A DNA stretch of 64,000 nt, taken from assembly GCF_022230925.1 (NCBI RefSeq), contig NZ_JAKKFH010000063.1:124001-188000 (forward strand), in the 5' to 3' direction. Of this stretch, positions 9,078 through 18,693 are shown one piece after another. Numbering within the stretch: position 1 is the first letter of the stretch; each line of letters opens with the position of its first letter. Below the pieces are notes generated by a model, which worked only from the letters and a program-made list of their open reading frames with translations, searched no databases and had not been told where the DNA came from. The DNA is from Micromonospora alfalfae (GTDB lineage Bacteria; Actinomycetota; Actinomycetes; Mycobacteriales; Micromonosporaceae). Both the position numbers and the translations under genes were made by a program.

Positions 9078-9214
9078 GTGCTGTTCCCGATCCACCCATT
9101 AGTGAAGGGTTATGGCACGTTACCAGTTGTGATCTTGTAGCCCGGTGCCTCGCCGGGCAGGCTGACGGACGTCGTCGCCGAACAGCATCCGGCAGCCTGA
9201 ACGAGGAGATCGTC

Positions 9215-9826
9215 GTGCGCAAGCTCGTGTATTACATCGCCGCCACCCTGGACGGCTTCATCGCCGGCCCCGACGGCGCCGACCCGACCGGCCCCGGCGG
9301 GTTCTGGCCCGTCCCGGACGACTACCTGCGTCACCTCGTCGCCGAGTACCCGGAGACCCTTCCCGGTCCGGCCCGGCAGGCGTTTGGCATCACCGACCAG
9401 GGCAGCCGGTTCGACACCGTGCTGGAAGGGCGTCACTCGTACGAGGTGGGCCTGAAGGCCGGCGTGACCGACGCGTACCCGCACCTGCGCCACCTGGTGT
9501 TCTCCCGCACGCTGGGCAGCAGCCCGGACCCGGCCGTCGAGGTCATCGGCCAGGACCCCATCGCCACGGTACGAGAGCTGAAGCGGCACGACGGCAGGGA
9601 CGTCTGGGTGATCGGCGGCGGCGCGCTGGCCGGTGCCCTCTACCCCGAGATCGACCAGCTGATCATCAAGCTTGCCCCGTTGACGATTGGCGCCGGCATC
9701 CCGCTCTTCGGCCGCGACGCCGTCTTCGCACCACGCGCCTGGCGCCTGACCGACCACACAGTCCTGGACAGTGGCGCTCTCTTCCTCACCTACACGCGCA
9801 CACCGACCGGAAACGAGTCAGCATGA
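9215..9826 (+). CDS. Dihydrofolate reductase / RibD C-terminal family reductase
   Basis: This encodes 203 residues with the RibD_C/DHFR-like fold: N-terminal YYIAATLDGFIAGPDG, a central VLEGRHSYEVG, and the NADPH-binding VWVIGGGALAGALY. Members are small NADPH-dependent reductases of mostly unknown substrate, not housekeeping DHFR. The GTG at 9215 has GAGGAG at 9203-9208. The stop overlaps the GNAT start by 4 nt, so the two are co-translated. Confidence 0.85.
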   Translation: MRKLVYYIAATLDGFIAGPDGADPTGPGGFWPVPDDYLRHLVAEYPETLPGPARQAFGITDQGSRFDTVLEGRHSYEVGLKAGVTDAYPHLRHLVFSRTLGSSPDPAVEVIGQDPIATVRELKRHDGRDVWVIGGGALAGALYPEIDQLIIKLAPLTIGAGIPLFGRDAVFAPRAWRLTDHTVLDSGALFLTYTRTPTGNESA

Positions 9827-10767
9827 GCACGTCCCCTGACACCGTCACGATCCGTCCGATCACCGGACCGGACGAGATCGCCCTGTTCAACCGCCTGTCG
9901 TACACCATCAATCACGAGCTCGACGACGACCTTGCCGACAAGCGCCGCCGACCGGAGTGGATGTGGGTGGCGGTGCGCGGCGACCGACTGCTGGCCAGGG
10001 TCGCCTGGTGGGGCCGCAGCGGCGACGACACCCCGCTGCTGCTGGACATCCTCGACGTCGACGACACAGCCGAGGACCTGACCGAGGTGGCACAGGCGTT
10101 GTACCGGACCGCCGCGAAGCAGGTCCTGGCCCCCGGCGCGGTCCCTCCCGAATACGGCCGGTTCATCCCGGCGGACTGGCGCGAGAACCCGGACACGTAC
10201 CGGGCGGTGCGTACCAGGATGGGCGTCCTGGAGAGCACCGGCGCCCGGCTGACTGTCGAACGCCTACGCCTGGAGTGGCGCCCCGCGGCCGGCCTGCCCA
10301 CGCCCGACCGGCGACTGGCCTTCCGCCCGGCCCTGGACACCGACGAACTGGTCGCGCTGATGACCCGCGCGCTGGACGGGACCCTGGACGCGCACAGCCG
10401 TACCGACCTGGCACAGATGTCGCCCCACGAGGCCGCGCTCAAGCACTACGAGCAGGAACTCGCCACGTACTCCAGCCCTCGCGAGTGGTGGCGCGTCGGC
10501 ACGTTGGGCGAGAACGGCGAGCCCGTCGGGTTCGTCGTTCCCGCCCGCAACGCCTACCACCCGGTGATCGCCTACCTCGGCGTCGTTCCGGAGCACCGGG
10601 GCCACGGGTACGTCGACTGCCTTCTCGCCGAAGGCACCCGAACGCTGGCCGCCGAGGGGGTCTCACGCATCCGCGCGGCCACCGACCTGGGCAACGTACC
10701 CATGGCAAGGGCGTTCGCCCGCGCCGGTTACGTCAACTTCGAGCGGGCCATCAACATGGCCTGGTAG
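9823..10767 (+). CDS. GNAT family N-acetyltransferase
   Basis: The 314-residue protein is large for a single GNAT and probably contains two GNAT-like halves. The C-terminal half has the acetyl-CoA motif VVPEHRGHGYVDCLLAEG and NVPMARAFARAGYVNFER. The N-terminal half (residues 1-150) looks like a degenerate GNAT domain. It is coupled by ATGA to the RibD-like gene. Substrate unknown. Confidence 0.82.
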   Translation: MSTSPDTVTIRPITGPDEIALFNRLSYTINHELDDDLADKRRRPEWMWVAVRGDRLLARVAWWGRSGDDTPLLLDILDVDDTAEDLTEVAQALYRTAAKQVLAPGAVPPEYGRFIPADWRENPDTYRAVRTRMGVLESTGARLTVERLRLEWRPAAGLPTPDRRLAFRPALDTDELVALMTRALDGTLDAHSRTDLAQMSPHEAALKHYEQELATYSSPREWWRVGTLGENGEPVGFVVPARNAYHPVIAYLGVVPEHRGHGYVDCLLAEGTRTLAAEGVSRIRAATDLGNVPMARAFARAGYVNFERAINMAW

Positions 10768-10790
10768 CGCGAGCGACAGGCTGCCCCCAA

Positions 10791-12827
10791 TCAGCCCTTC
10801 ACCGCGCCCGCGGTGAGCCCCTCGGTCAGGAAACGCTGCCCGAGGGCGTACATGATCACTACAGGGATGCTGACGAGCAGCGACGCCGCAGCGAGTTGTC
10901 CCTGCGGCACGACGTCCCCGGCGATCATCGACTGCATCCCCACCGGGAGCGTCTTGTACTCGTCCTTCGTGATGAACACGAATGCGAAGAGGAACTCGTT
11001 CCAGGCGTTGGTCAGGGTGAAGAGCGCAACCGCCAGCAGCCCTGGCTTGGCCAGCGGCAGCACCACCCGGCCGAACGCCTGGATGCGGCTGCAACCGTCG
11101 ACAAGCGCGGCCTCCTCCAACTCGATGGGGATCGACGAGAAGTACCCCACCAGCAGCCAGGTGGCGAACGGCAGCGTGAAGGTCGGGTACGTCACCACGA
11201 GGGACCACAACGAGTCGGTGAGCCGGGCGCCGATGAGCATCTGGTACAGCGGGATGAACAGCAGCGCGCCCGGCATCACGTAGGTGAGCAGCACGGTGAC
11301 GGTGAAGCCCTGCGCCCCACGGAACCGCAGCCGGGCCAGCGCGTAGCCCGCCAGAGCGGCGCAGACCAGTGCCACAGCGGTCGACGCCGCCGACACCAGC
11401 AGGGTGTTGAGATACCAGCGGCCGAACGGCTGGTTGTCGAACAGGGCGCCAAACTGCTCAAGCGTCCACGGCGTCGGCCACAGGTCGTCGGTACGCATGA
11501 CGACCTGGCCCTCGGACTTGAAGGCCGTGACGGCGATCCAGTACAGCGGGCCGAGCACGAAGAAGAGCAGGCCGGCCAGCGCGGCCCAGGAACCCAGGCC
11601 CGACACCACTGACGACGACCGGCGACCACCTCGGGACTGGAGGGTCGAGACCACCCGGCCGACCCCCGCCGCGATCAGCAGAATCACACCGAGGACCACC
11701 GCCGCCTTCCAGAAGATCTGCGGTGACGCCCAGGCCAGCAGACCGGTGACCAGTGCGGCGACGACCCACGGAAGTGCCTTCCGCACCGGCGCGGCCCACC
11801 GCCGTGCACCGATCCACTGCGCTGTCCGGCGTCGCCGGGGCAGTTTGATGTTGGTGTCCTGGCGCAACAACCGGACCAGGACGAACACCAGCCCGCCGAT
11901 GATCGGCAGCATGACGAGCGTGACCGCCGCGCCCGCGCCGTACTGGAGCTGCAGGATGGCCTTCGAGTAGGCGATGAGCACGTACGGCGCTGTCACGTCG
12001 CCAGGGCCGCCCTGCGTCAGCAACCAGACCAGGTCGAAGTTGTTGAACGTCCAGATCGACGACAGGGTCACCGTCACGGTGATCACGTGGCGCAGTCCGG
12101 GCAGCGTCACGCTCTTGAACCGCTGCCACGACGAGGCGCCGTCGATTGTCGCCGCCTCGTAGAGATCCGCTGGGATGGCCTTCAACCCCGCGAGGAAACA
12201 CACGGTGAAGAACGGCACTCCCTTCCAGACGTTGACGAGGATCACCGACGGCATGGCCAGTGACGGGTCGGACAGCCAGCCCGCGGGCCAACTGTCGACG
12301 AGGTGCGCGCTGGCCAGCAGCGGCCCGATCCCGGTGGCGGTGAGCAGCGTGTTGACGCTGCCGAAGATCGGGTCGAGCAGCGCGCGCCAGCTGAACGCCG
12401 TCACCACCGTCGGCACCACCCACGGCACCAGGAGCAACCCGGCCAGCACGGCCCGGCCACGACGGCGATGGTGCAGCAGCAGGGCCGCGGCCAACCCCAG
12501 CACGACCTTGAAGACCTCGGCGTACGCGGTGAAGACGAACGAGTTCACCACGCCGGTGTGGAACTGGTCGTCGCCGACGAGCGCGAGGTAGTTGTCCAGG
12601 CCGACGAAGACGCTGTCCTGCCCGTGCCGTTCCGTGGTGCTGGTGATGATCGACCGGGCGATCGGCACGAGAACGAGCCCGCCGACCAGCACTGCCATCG
12701 GCGCCAGGAACAGCGCCGCGAGTCTCCAGTCGCGACCCAGCCGCCGCTGAACCGCGGTGAGGGAGCCGGGCCCCGACGGCGAGGATTTCCTCGCCGCCGG
12801 GACCCGCGCAGGACGGACCGACCTCAC
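10791..12827 (-). CDS. Carbohydrate ABC transporter permease, fused MalF-MalG type subunits
   Basis: The 678 residues contain two complete sugar-permease units in one chain. Unit one (about 35-310) has six helices and an EAA loop at YEAATIDGASSWQRFKSVTL. After a linker with extra helices (about 345-420) comes unit two (about 420-678), with the EAA loop LEEAALVDGCSRIQAFGRVV. Normally these are separate MalF- and MalG-like proteins, so this is a natural fusion. The GTG at 12827 overlaps the stop of the binding-protein gene. No ATPase gene is adjacent; actinobacterial sugar importers usually share a distant MsiK-type ATPase. Confidence 0.88.
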   Translation of the reverse strand: MRSVRPARVPAARKSSPSGPGSLTAVQRRLGRDWRLAALFLAPMAVLVGGLVLVPIARSIITSTTERHGQDSVFVGLDNYLALVGDDQFHTGVVNSFVFTAYAEVFKVVLGLAAALLLHHRRRGRAVLAGLLLVPWVVPTVVTAFSWRALLDPIFGSVNTLLTATGIGPLLASAHLVDSWPAGWLSDPSLAMPSVILVNVWKGVPFFTVCFLAGLKAIPADLYEAATIDGASSWQRFKSVTLPGLRHVITVTVTLSSIWTFNNFDLVWLLTQGGPGDVTAPYVLIAYSKAILQLQYGAGAAVTLVMLPIIGGLVFVLVRLLRQDTNIKLPRRRRTAQWIGARRWAAPVRKALPWVVAALVTGLLAWASPQIFWKAAVVLGVILLIAAGVGRVVSTLQSRGGRRSSSVVSGLGSWAALAGLLFFVLGPLYWIAVTAFKSEGQVVMRTDDLWPTPWTLEQFGALFDNQPFGRWYLNTLLVSAASTAVALVCAALAGYALARLRFRGAQGFTVTVLLTYVMPGALLFIPLYQMLIGARLTDSLWSLVVTYPTFTLPFATWLLVGYFSSIPIELEEAALVDGCSRIQAFGRVVLPLAKPGLLAVALFTLTNAWNEFLFAFVFITKDEYKTLPVGMQSMIAGDVVPQGQLAAASLLVSIPVVIMYALGQRFLTEGLTAGAVKG

Positions 12828-14254
12828 TGCGGCAGCCCCTGCTGGTTGAAGATCTGCACCATCTTCGCGTGGGCGGCCGTCACGGCCTGCGCCGGCGCTG
12901 TGCCCTGCACTACCTGCTGCATCATGTCGGTGAGGACGTAGGCCGACCCCACCGCCTGCTGGCCCGCGCTGGCCTTCTGCGGGAAGGCCAGGCCGTTCTT
13001 CGTGTTCAGCGGCAGCTTCAATTCAGTGATCTTGCGCAGCATGGGGAACGCCGGGTCGCCGCTGGTGAAGAACGGGTCGGCATCCCAGACCTTCTCCCAG
13101 GCGGGCATCACCAGGCCGGGTGCCTCCTTCGCCACACCGAGCAGCGCTGGTGCGCTGACCAGGTACTGAGCCAGGAGCTTGGCGAGCGCCGGGTTCTTGG
13201 CACCCTTGAAGACGACGAAGCCCTGCGACTGGCCGAGCAGCAGCGGGTTGTCGGTCGCCGGCCCGATGCAGTCGGAGAACACGTGGGTGTTCTCGTGCAC
13301 CGGGTTCTTCTTGGTCCTGGAGTCCGCGTAGACGCTGAACTGGTTGCGGGTGTAACCGAGGATCCCGGCGAGCCAGTTCTCGTTGTTGCTGGTGTCGGTC
13401 CAGCTCGCGATCCCCGGCGGCAGCATCGGCTTGTACTTGGGGTTGGTGTAGATGTCGCCCAGGAACGTCACCGCCTGCACCGTCTCCGGGCTGTTGAAGG
13501 TGACCTTCCGGCCGTCGTTGGCGGCGATCGACCCGCCGTAGGCGTTGATCAGCGCCTCGATCATGCCGTTGCCGTCACCGGACCGGTTCACAGTCATGCC
13601 CCAGCCGAACCGGCGCTTGCCCGGATCGGAGATCTCCAGGCACAGGTCCCGCAGCTCCTCCCAGCTGTAGATGTCCTTCGGGGTGATGCCCTTGTCCTGC
13701 ATCCAGTCCTTGCGCAGGAACGACCCGATCCCGATGAAGTGGTACGGGATGGCGAACCACTTGCCGTCGAAGACGCAGAAGTTCTTGGCCTCGGCGCAGG
13801 GCTCGCCGTACTTGGCGGTCAGCGTCTTGACGACGTCCGTCACGTCCTCCAGGTCGCCCAGCGCCTGGAACTGCGCGACGAACCGCGAGTCGGTCATGAA
13901 CGCCAGGTCACGGGCCACCCCGCCCTTGACCTCGGCGTCGATCTTGGCCACCACGTCACCGGCGTCGGCCTGGACCAGACTGTTCTCGATCTTGGTTCCG
14001 GTGGTGTCGGCGAACTTCTTGATCGAGCTGTCGAGGGCTTCGTTAGCCGCCGTCGAGTACAGCTTCTGCGACAGCATGCCCATCGAGGAGCCCTTCATCG
14101 CCGCCGCGGCGTCGATCAGCTCCTGCGGAACCTCCGGCTGCACCTTGCTGGGCGATTCGGACTCGCCCCCGCACGCGGCCAGACCGGCCGCGCCGAGCAC
14201 CCCCACTCCCATCCCCAGAAAGCCGCGCCGGGACCATGCCGGTTTGATCTCCAT
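12824..14254 (-). CDS. Extracellular sugar-binding lipoprotein of ABC transporter
   Basis: This encodes 476 residues from ATG 14254. GGAGG lies 9 nt upstream of that codon and only 3 nt from an alternative ATG at 14260. The N-terminus has a twin-arginine-type motif (SRRGFLGMG) followed by a lipobox (GLAACGG), so export by Tat and lipid anchoring are likely. The body is an SBP_bac_1-type solute-binding protein. It is the first gene of the importer operon and probably delivers an oligosaccharide to the fused permease. Confidence 0.87.
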   Translation of the reverse strand: MEIKPAWSRRGFLGMGVGVLGAAGLAACGGESESPSKVQPEVPQELIDAAAAMKGSSMGMLSQKLYSTAANEALDSSIKKFADTTGTKIENSLVQADAGDVVAKIDAEVKGGVARDLAFMTDSRFVAQFQALGDLEDVTDVVKTLTAKYGEPCAEAKNFCVFDGKWFAIPYHFIGIGSFLRKDWMQDKGITPKDIYSWEELRDLCLEISDPGKRRFGWGMTVNRSGDGNGMIEALINAYGGSIAANDGRKVTFNSPETVQAVTFLGDIYTNPKYKPMLPPGIASWTDTSNNENWLAGILGYTRNQFSVYADSRTKKNPVHENTHVFSDCIGPATDNPLLLGQSQGFVVFKGAKNPALAKLLAQYLVSAPALLGVAKEAPGLVMPAWEKVWDADPFFTSGDPAFPMLRKITELKLPLNTKNGLAFPQKASAGQQAVGSAYVLTDMMQQVVQGTAPAQAVTAAHAKMVQIFNQQGLPQ

Positions 14255-14601
14255 GAACATTCGCCTCCTTGAAGTCTCCGCACCTCTGCACGCCGAAGGC
14301 CTGTCTGACGAACACCGCGATGCTCGTGCTCCAGGCGTGTCCATGACGGCGACCAGAGACGCGTCGCCCCCATCGATCAGCGCGTTCGCGTGCTCGTTGT
14401 CGAAATGCGTCGGGTTGCCACGGTGCCGGCGGGCTCGTTCGTGCCGCCGTTCACCGTCGTCCTGCCTTGGCGTCCGTGTGGGCCGCGCGAGAGAATCCGC
14501 GTGTCGCTCGCCGGGTAGCGCGACGAGGTCGAGGCGATCGACGACCGGGCCGAGGAAGCAGCGCTGACGTTCCAGTTCGGTCGGGTCACGGGACCACCGC
14601 C

Positions 14602-14626
14602 GTTCGAGATTTCGAACCAGGTTCGA
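14602..14626. promoter_or_regulatory. TTCGA half-site cluster, probable IclR operator of the ABC importer
   Basis: GTTCGA (14602-14607), TCGAACC (14612-14618) and GGTTCGA (14620-14626) alternate in orientation. The last two form a perfect 15-bp palindrome with a single central A. Two further direct copies of GTTTCGA-like sequence occur near 14680-14697. The cluster sits in the otherwise gene-free 462-nt region upstream of the binding-protein gene, next to the IclR gene. IclR control of the importer is inferred. Confidence 0.6.
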
Positions 14627-14716
14627 TATACCGGATCGAGTGGTCGCGACGCTAAGGCAGCGTGGAGAGCGATGTCAATGTTTCGATGTTGTTTCGAGCC
14701 GAAAGCGGGAGGTTGA

Positions 14717-15487
14717 CTAACGAGGCTGCGCCCGGTGACCCATCCGAGCCGACAACTCGGCCGCGCCCTCGCGAACCAGCCCGGTCCACTCCACCTGCAC
14801 CTGAGGCGTCCAGCGAATGATCGGCGCGGACAGGCTCATCCCAGCGATGACGGCACCGGTATGGTCCCGGATCGCCGCGGCGACGCAGCGCATCGCGCTG
14901 TCCGACTCGCCAACGTCGACAGCGACGCCCTCCACCCGGACACGTTCAAGCTGCTCACGAAGAAGGTCCGGGTCGGTGATGCTGTCCGGCGTCATGCCCG
15001 GCAGGGGTTCCTTTTGCAGGACGGCGTCCAGGTCCGCCTGATCGAGGGCCGACAGCAGTACCTTGCCGACCGCCGTGCAGTGGGCGGGCAGCCGCAGCCC
15101 GACCCCGGAAACCATCCGAACGGGGTGGGTGCTGTCGAACTTCACCAGGTAGATGACGTCGGCGCCGTCGCGTACCGCCACATGAACCGCCTCGTCGCAC
15201 GCGGCGGCCACGTCCCGTGCGACGCCCTGCGCCTCACGTACCAGATCAAGCCGGCCCGCGAACGCCGCGCCCAGTTGGAACAGCGGCATGCCGAGCCGAT
15301 ACTGCACCGGCTGACCCGGTATGGAGATCAGGTACGAGCGAGCCTCAAGCGTGACGAGCAGTTCGTGGACCGTGGTGCGGGGCAGGTCGAGCCGCTCCAT
15401 CACCTGGCGGGCCGACAGTTGGGGGCAGTCCAGGAACAGTTCGAGGACGTCGAGTGCGCGGTTGAGTGCCGGTACCACACGGGGCAT
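14717..15487 (-). CDS. IclR family transcriptional regulator
   Basis: This encodes 256 residues from ATG 15487, with AAGGGA upstream; the open frame extends to 15811 but the extra part is arginine-rich out-of-family sequence. Residues 5-65 form the IclR winged helix (ALNRALDVLELF, LPRTTVHELLVTLE). The C-terminal effector domain includes HCTAVGKVLLSAL and a conserved ESDSAMRCVAAAIRD region. It lies upstream of the importer operon on the same strand and probably controls it in response to a sugar-derived ligand. Confidence 0.87.
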   Translation of the reverse strand: MPRVVPALNRALDVLELFLDCPQLSARQVMERLDLPRTTVHELLVTLEARSYLISIPGQPVQYRLGMPLFQLGAAFAGRLDLVREAQGVARDVAAACDEAVHVAVRDGADVIYLVKFDSTHPVRMVSGVGLRLPAHCTAVGKVLLSALDQADLDAVLQKEPLPGMTPDSITDPDLLREQLERVRVEGVAVDVGESDSAMRCVAAAIRDHTGAVIAGMSLSAPIIRWTPQVQVEWTGLVREGAAELSARMGHRAQPR

Positions 15488-15624
15488 GTCGATAGTCCCT
15501 TCGCAGTGCCGGCCCCGTGTCAACGATCTCCACACGGGCCGGCACTTGAAGAGGATATCTACGTCGGCTCCCGGCGCCAGGTCGCGGACTCGTCGTCCAT
15601 CAGGGCGGTCCCGGCAGATCGAGG

Positions 15625-15927
15625 TCAACTGGTGTGCTGCAACACCGGGACGATCCGGAAGTCGACAGTGGCCTGGTCGATGGTGGCGTGCACCGGGGAG
15701 TCGGCCATCTCCGTCATGATCCCCGAGGCGCTGCGCCGGCCGTCCGCGGCGGAGTCCCACGCGACGATGTCGGTGATGGTGCCGTCGTCGTCCTGCATGA
15801 TCCGACGCCACCGGAAGCCGGGCTGACGCCGCAGGTAGTCGTTGATGTCGTCGTTGGCGTTGACGAAGTCGGCGCCGGTCAGGCCGGGGACGAGCCGGAA
15901 CGTCGTCATCTCAAGCGCTTCGCTCAT
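15625..15927 (-). CDS. Small hypothetical protein, possibly ABM-like
   Basis: This encodes 100 residues starting at ATG 15927 with AGGAGTG just upstream. The sequence (TTFRLVPGLTG, YLRRQPGFRWRRIMQDDDG) resembles small ferredoxin-like barrel proteins related to antibiotic biosynthesis monooxygenases, but no catalytic residue is identifiable. It lies 24 nt downstream of the SDR gene on the same strand and is probably co-transcribed with it. Confidence 0.62.
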   Translation of the reverse strand: MSEALEMTTFRLVPGLTGADFVNANDDINDYLRRQPGFRWRRIMQDDDGTITDIVAWDSAADGRRSASGIMTEMADSPVHATIDQATVDFRIVPVLQHTS

Positions 15928-15951
15928 GGGTGCACTCCTCGTGATGCGCGG

Positions 15952-16689
15952 TCAGCCCTGCACGGTTGACCGCATGATGATCTCGTTGACGTCGACGCTG
16001 CCCGGCTGGGCGATCGCATGGGCGATCGCGTCAGCGACCGCCGAGGCAGGCATTCCCAGTTCTTCGGCCGCCGCGTGGACGGCAGCCCGCACCCGAGGGT
16101 CGCCACCCCGCTCGGTGAGTTCCGAGTGGGTGTAGCCGGGGCTCACCAGGGTCACCCGGATGTCCTGGCTCTCCTGGCGCAATCCCTCGGTCAGTGCCCG
16201 TACCGCGTACTTGGTGGCGCAGTAGACCGCAGCCGTCGGGTCGACGCGGTACGCGGCGGTGGAGCCGATGTTGATGATGTGCCCCGCGCCGCGGGCGCGC
16301 ATCAACGGCAACGCGGCGGCGATGCCGTACAGGGTGCCGCGCAGGTTCACCTCGATCATCTGGTCCCACTCGTCCACCCGCAGCGTGTCGAGGGTCGACA
16401 GGGCCATCACGCCGGCATTGTTCACCAGCACGTCGATGCGACCGTGCCGTTCGTGGGCGCCCTCGACGAAGGAGAGCACGCTGTCGCGGCTCGTGACGTC
16501 CAGCTCATGGTGGTCGGCGGTGCCGCCAGCGTCGCGCAGTTCGTCGACGAGCGCGGCGAGCCGGTCGACGCGTCGGGCGCCGAGCACGACGTGATGACCA
16601 TCGGCGGCCAGCCGGCGGGCGGTCGCCGCACCGATACCACTGCTCGAACCGGTGATGAGAATGATCTTCGAGCCGGAACTGTTTCCCAT
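15952..16689 (-). CDS. SDR family NAD(P)-dependent oxidoreductase
   Basis: The 245-residue classical short-chain dehydrogenase has cofactor motif TGSSSGIGAATA near the N-terminus, NNAG in the middle, catalytic Ser in INIGSTAAY and the YCATK catalytic pair. The start ATG is preceded by AGGAGG. The TGSSSGIG loop and following ARR suggest NADP preference. Substrate unknown. It is divergent from the MmyB-type regulator, a common regulator-SDR arrangement. Confidence 0.9.
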   Translation of the reverse strand: MGNSSGSKIILITGSSSGIGAATARRLAADGHHVVLGARRVDRLAALVDELRDAGGTADHHELDVTSRDSVLSFVEGAHERHGRIDVLVNNAGVMALSTLDTLRVDEWDQMIEVNLRGTLYGIAAALPLMRARGAGHIINIGSTAAYRVDPTAAVYCATKYAVRALTEGLRQESQDIRVTLVSPGYTHSELTERGGDPRVRAAVHAAAEELGMPASAVADAIAHAIAQPGSVDVNEIIMRSTVQG

Positions 16690-16915
16690 TGATCCTCCTG
16701 TTGCACTTCGGGCCCGCTGCCCGAGCGCCGCAGCTCAACGATCCGGCCGGTACGCGGGCCCTGGAAGGGCGAGGTTTCCGGGGTGCGCCACACCCCGGCA
16801 CCGTGTCCGGTTAACTCGGTTCAGGCAACCTCTGTCCCGTAAGCCCTCGATGTGCCGATCACGCCACCCGGCGGACCGGCCGGCGACGGTGGTCCGACGT
16901 CTTAGGCTGATCGGC

Positions 16916-17803
16916 ATGCCCGATTCAAACCGGCTCGGGGAATTCCTCCGGGCCAGTCGCGGACGAGTCGACCCCAAAGAGGTCGGACTGCCCAGCGGCG
17001 GCGACCGCCGGGTACCCGGACTGCGCCGCGAGGAGCTCGCAATCCTGGCCGGGGTGAGCGCCGACTACTACGCCCGCCTCGAACAGGGCCGGGAGCGCAA
17101 CCCCTCCGCACCGCTGCTCGACGCGATCGGTCGGGCCCTGCACCTCGACCCGGACGCGCGCCGCCATCTCTTCCGGCTCGCCGGGCTCCACCCTCGCCTC
17201 GGCCCGGACAACTCCCGGGACTCCGTGCACCCGGCGCTGCTGCGGCTGCTGGACGCCTTCCCCACCGCCGCCGCCTACGTGCTCAGTCCCGCATTCGAGG
17301 TGCTGGCCACCAACAGCGTGGCGGCTGCCCTGCTGTCCCCGTTCACCGGCCCGACCAACATGGTCCGGGTGCTGTTCCAGCATCCGCAGGCCCGCGCCGT
17401 CTTCCCCGACTGGCCGTCCCTGACCGAGAACGTCGTACACGCCCTGCGACTCAACGCCGGTCGCTTCCCGGAAGATCCCCAAATCCGGGCGCTCGTGGCC
17501 GACCTGCAACGCGACTCGCCGGCGTTCCGCACCCTCTGGGCGGACCAGACAGTGCGGGGCCTGACCCGCATGTTCAAGGTCATCAACCACCCCCAGGCGG
17601 GACAGGTCCAGCTGACCTACCAGACCTTCGACGTCCGCGACGCTCCCGGTCAGCAACTTCTGGTCGGCACACCTGAACCGGGCAGCGCCGAGGCCCTGGC
17701 CGCCCTGGCGGCAGCAGATCGGGTGATCGCAGCCCAGCCGCCGGCTGGCAGTCAGCCATCCGATGGAGCCTCCGACCACCCGGCCGGCAGGCGGGAGCCA
17801 TGA
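16916..17803 (+). CDS. XRE-family regulator with MmyB-like ligand-binding domain
   Basis: This encodes 295 residues from ATG 16916. The N-terminal helix-turn-helix (PGLRREELAILAGVSADYYA, then LEQGRERNPS) is followed by an MmyB-type PAS-like domain (about 110-270: YVLSPAFEVLATN, PHLxP-region equivalents, LTYQTFDVRDAPGQQLLV). This family usually sits divergently next to an SDR gene, as here with the gene ending at 15952, and represses it until a lipid-like ligand binds. The target inference is from context. Confidence 0.88.
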   Translation: MPDSNRLGEFLRASRGRVDPKEVGLPSGGDRRVPGLRREELAILAGVSADYYARLEQGRERNPSAPLLDAIGRALHLDPDARRHLFRLAGLHPRLGPDNSRDSVHPALLRLLDAFPTAAAYVLSPAFEVLATNSVAAALLSPFTGPTNMVRVLFQHPQARAVFPDWPSLTENVVHALRLNAGRFPEDPQIRALVADLQRDSPAFRTLWADQTVRGLTRMFKVINHPQAGQVQLTYQTFDVRDAPGQQLLVGTPEPGSAEALAALAAADRVIAAQPPAGSQPSDGASDHPAGRREP

Positions 17804-17960
17804 CGGGCCACGGTAGGGGTCGAGCTGATCTGAGGCGCGTACCGCATGCCGCAGCACACTCCGATGGACGCATCCGCGACGACCCCGGGCATCTGGTTCG
17901 CCACGCCGACGATAAGCACGGCGGGGGATCAATTTGCCTACCGCCACCGCCGTGTGTCCA

Positions 17961-18650
17961 ATGAGGGTCATGGCATGGACTGCGGGCTCTTTCCTGGACC
18001 GGCTCGACGCGGCGCCCCGCCAGGAACTGCTGGGTCTGGGCACCACCAGGACCATCCCGGCCAATAGCCGGATCTTCACCGAGGGTGGTCAGGACGACCA
18101 CGTCGAGCTGATCCAGCGCGGCTTCGTCAAGGTCACCACCACCGTCAGCGGCCTGGAGCAACTGCTTGCCGTACGCCTACCGGGTGACCTGGTCGGGGAA
18201 TTGGCTGCGGTAACCGGCTCGGACCGGTCCGCCACCGTCACGGCCTGCGGTGAGGTGGTGTCGACGGTGGTGACACGTGCGGTGTTCCTGGCCTTTCTGC
18301 AACGGCGGCCGGCGGTCGCCCACGAGGTCACCGCGGCGGTCGGGCGCCGGCTGCGCTGGGCCAACACGCGGCGGGCCGACTTCACCGCGTACCCCGTCGA
18401 TGTGCGTCTGGCCCGGGTGCTGGCCGAGCTGGCCGTGACGTGCGGGACCGACAACGGCGACGGGATCCTGATCGGCGTGCCGATGTCACAGCCGGAGCTC
18501 GCCACCCTGATCGGCGCCGCCGAGGACACGGTGCAGAGGGCACTGCGCACGCTGCGGTCCGCCGGGCTGCTTCGAACCGGCTACAAACGGGTCACGGTGA
18601 CGGACGTCGATGGTCTGCGCGCCTACGACAACGAGGACCATCAGCAGTAG
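17961..18650 (+). CDS. Crp/Fnr family transcriptional regulator
   Basis: About 229 residues. The start is uncertain between ATG 17961, ATG 17970 and an upstream TTG at 17934; no strong Shine-Dalgarno is seen. The N-terminal half is a cyclic-nucleotide-binding-type jelly roll (FTEGGQDDHVELIQRGFVKV, LPGDLVGELAAVTG). The C-terminal half is a Crp helix-turn-helix (MSQPELATLIGAAEDTVQRA LRTL). It lies directly upstream of the CHAT gene on the same strand. A protein with a cyclase-like domain is encoded nearby, so a nucleotide signal is possible. Confidence 0.87.
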   Translation: MRVMAWTAGSFLDRLDAAPRQELLGLGTTRTIPANSRIFTEGGQDDHVELIQRGFVKVTTTVSGLEQLLAVRLPGDLVGELAAVTGSDRSATVTACGEVVSTVVTRAVFLAFLQRRPAVAHEVTAAVGRRLRWANTRRADFTAYPVDVRLARVLAELAVTCGTDNGDGILIGVPMSQPELATLIGAAEDTVQRALRTLRSAGLLRTGYKRVTVTDVDGLRAYDNEDHQQ

Positions 18651-18693
18651 CTCTTCGTCCGGACATCCTGAACCAACCGCAGGTGCACCTGCG

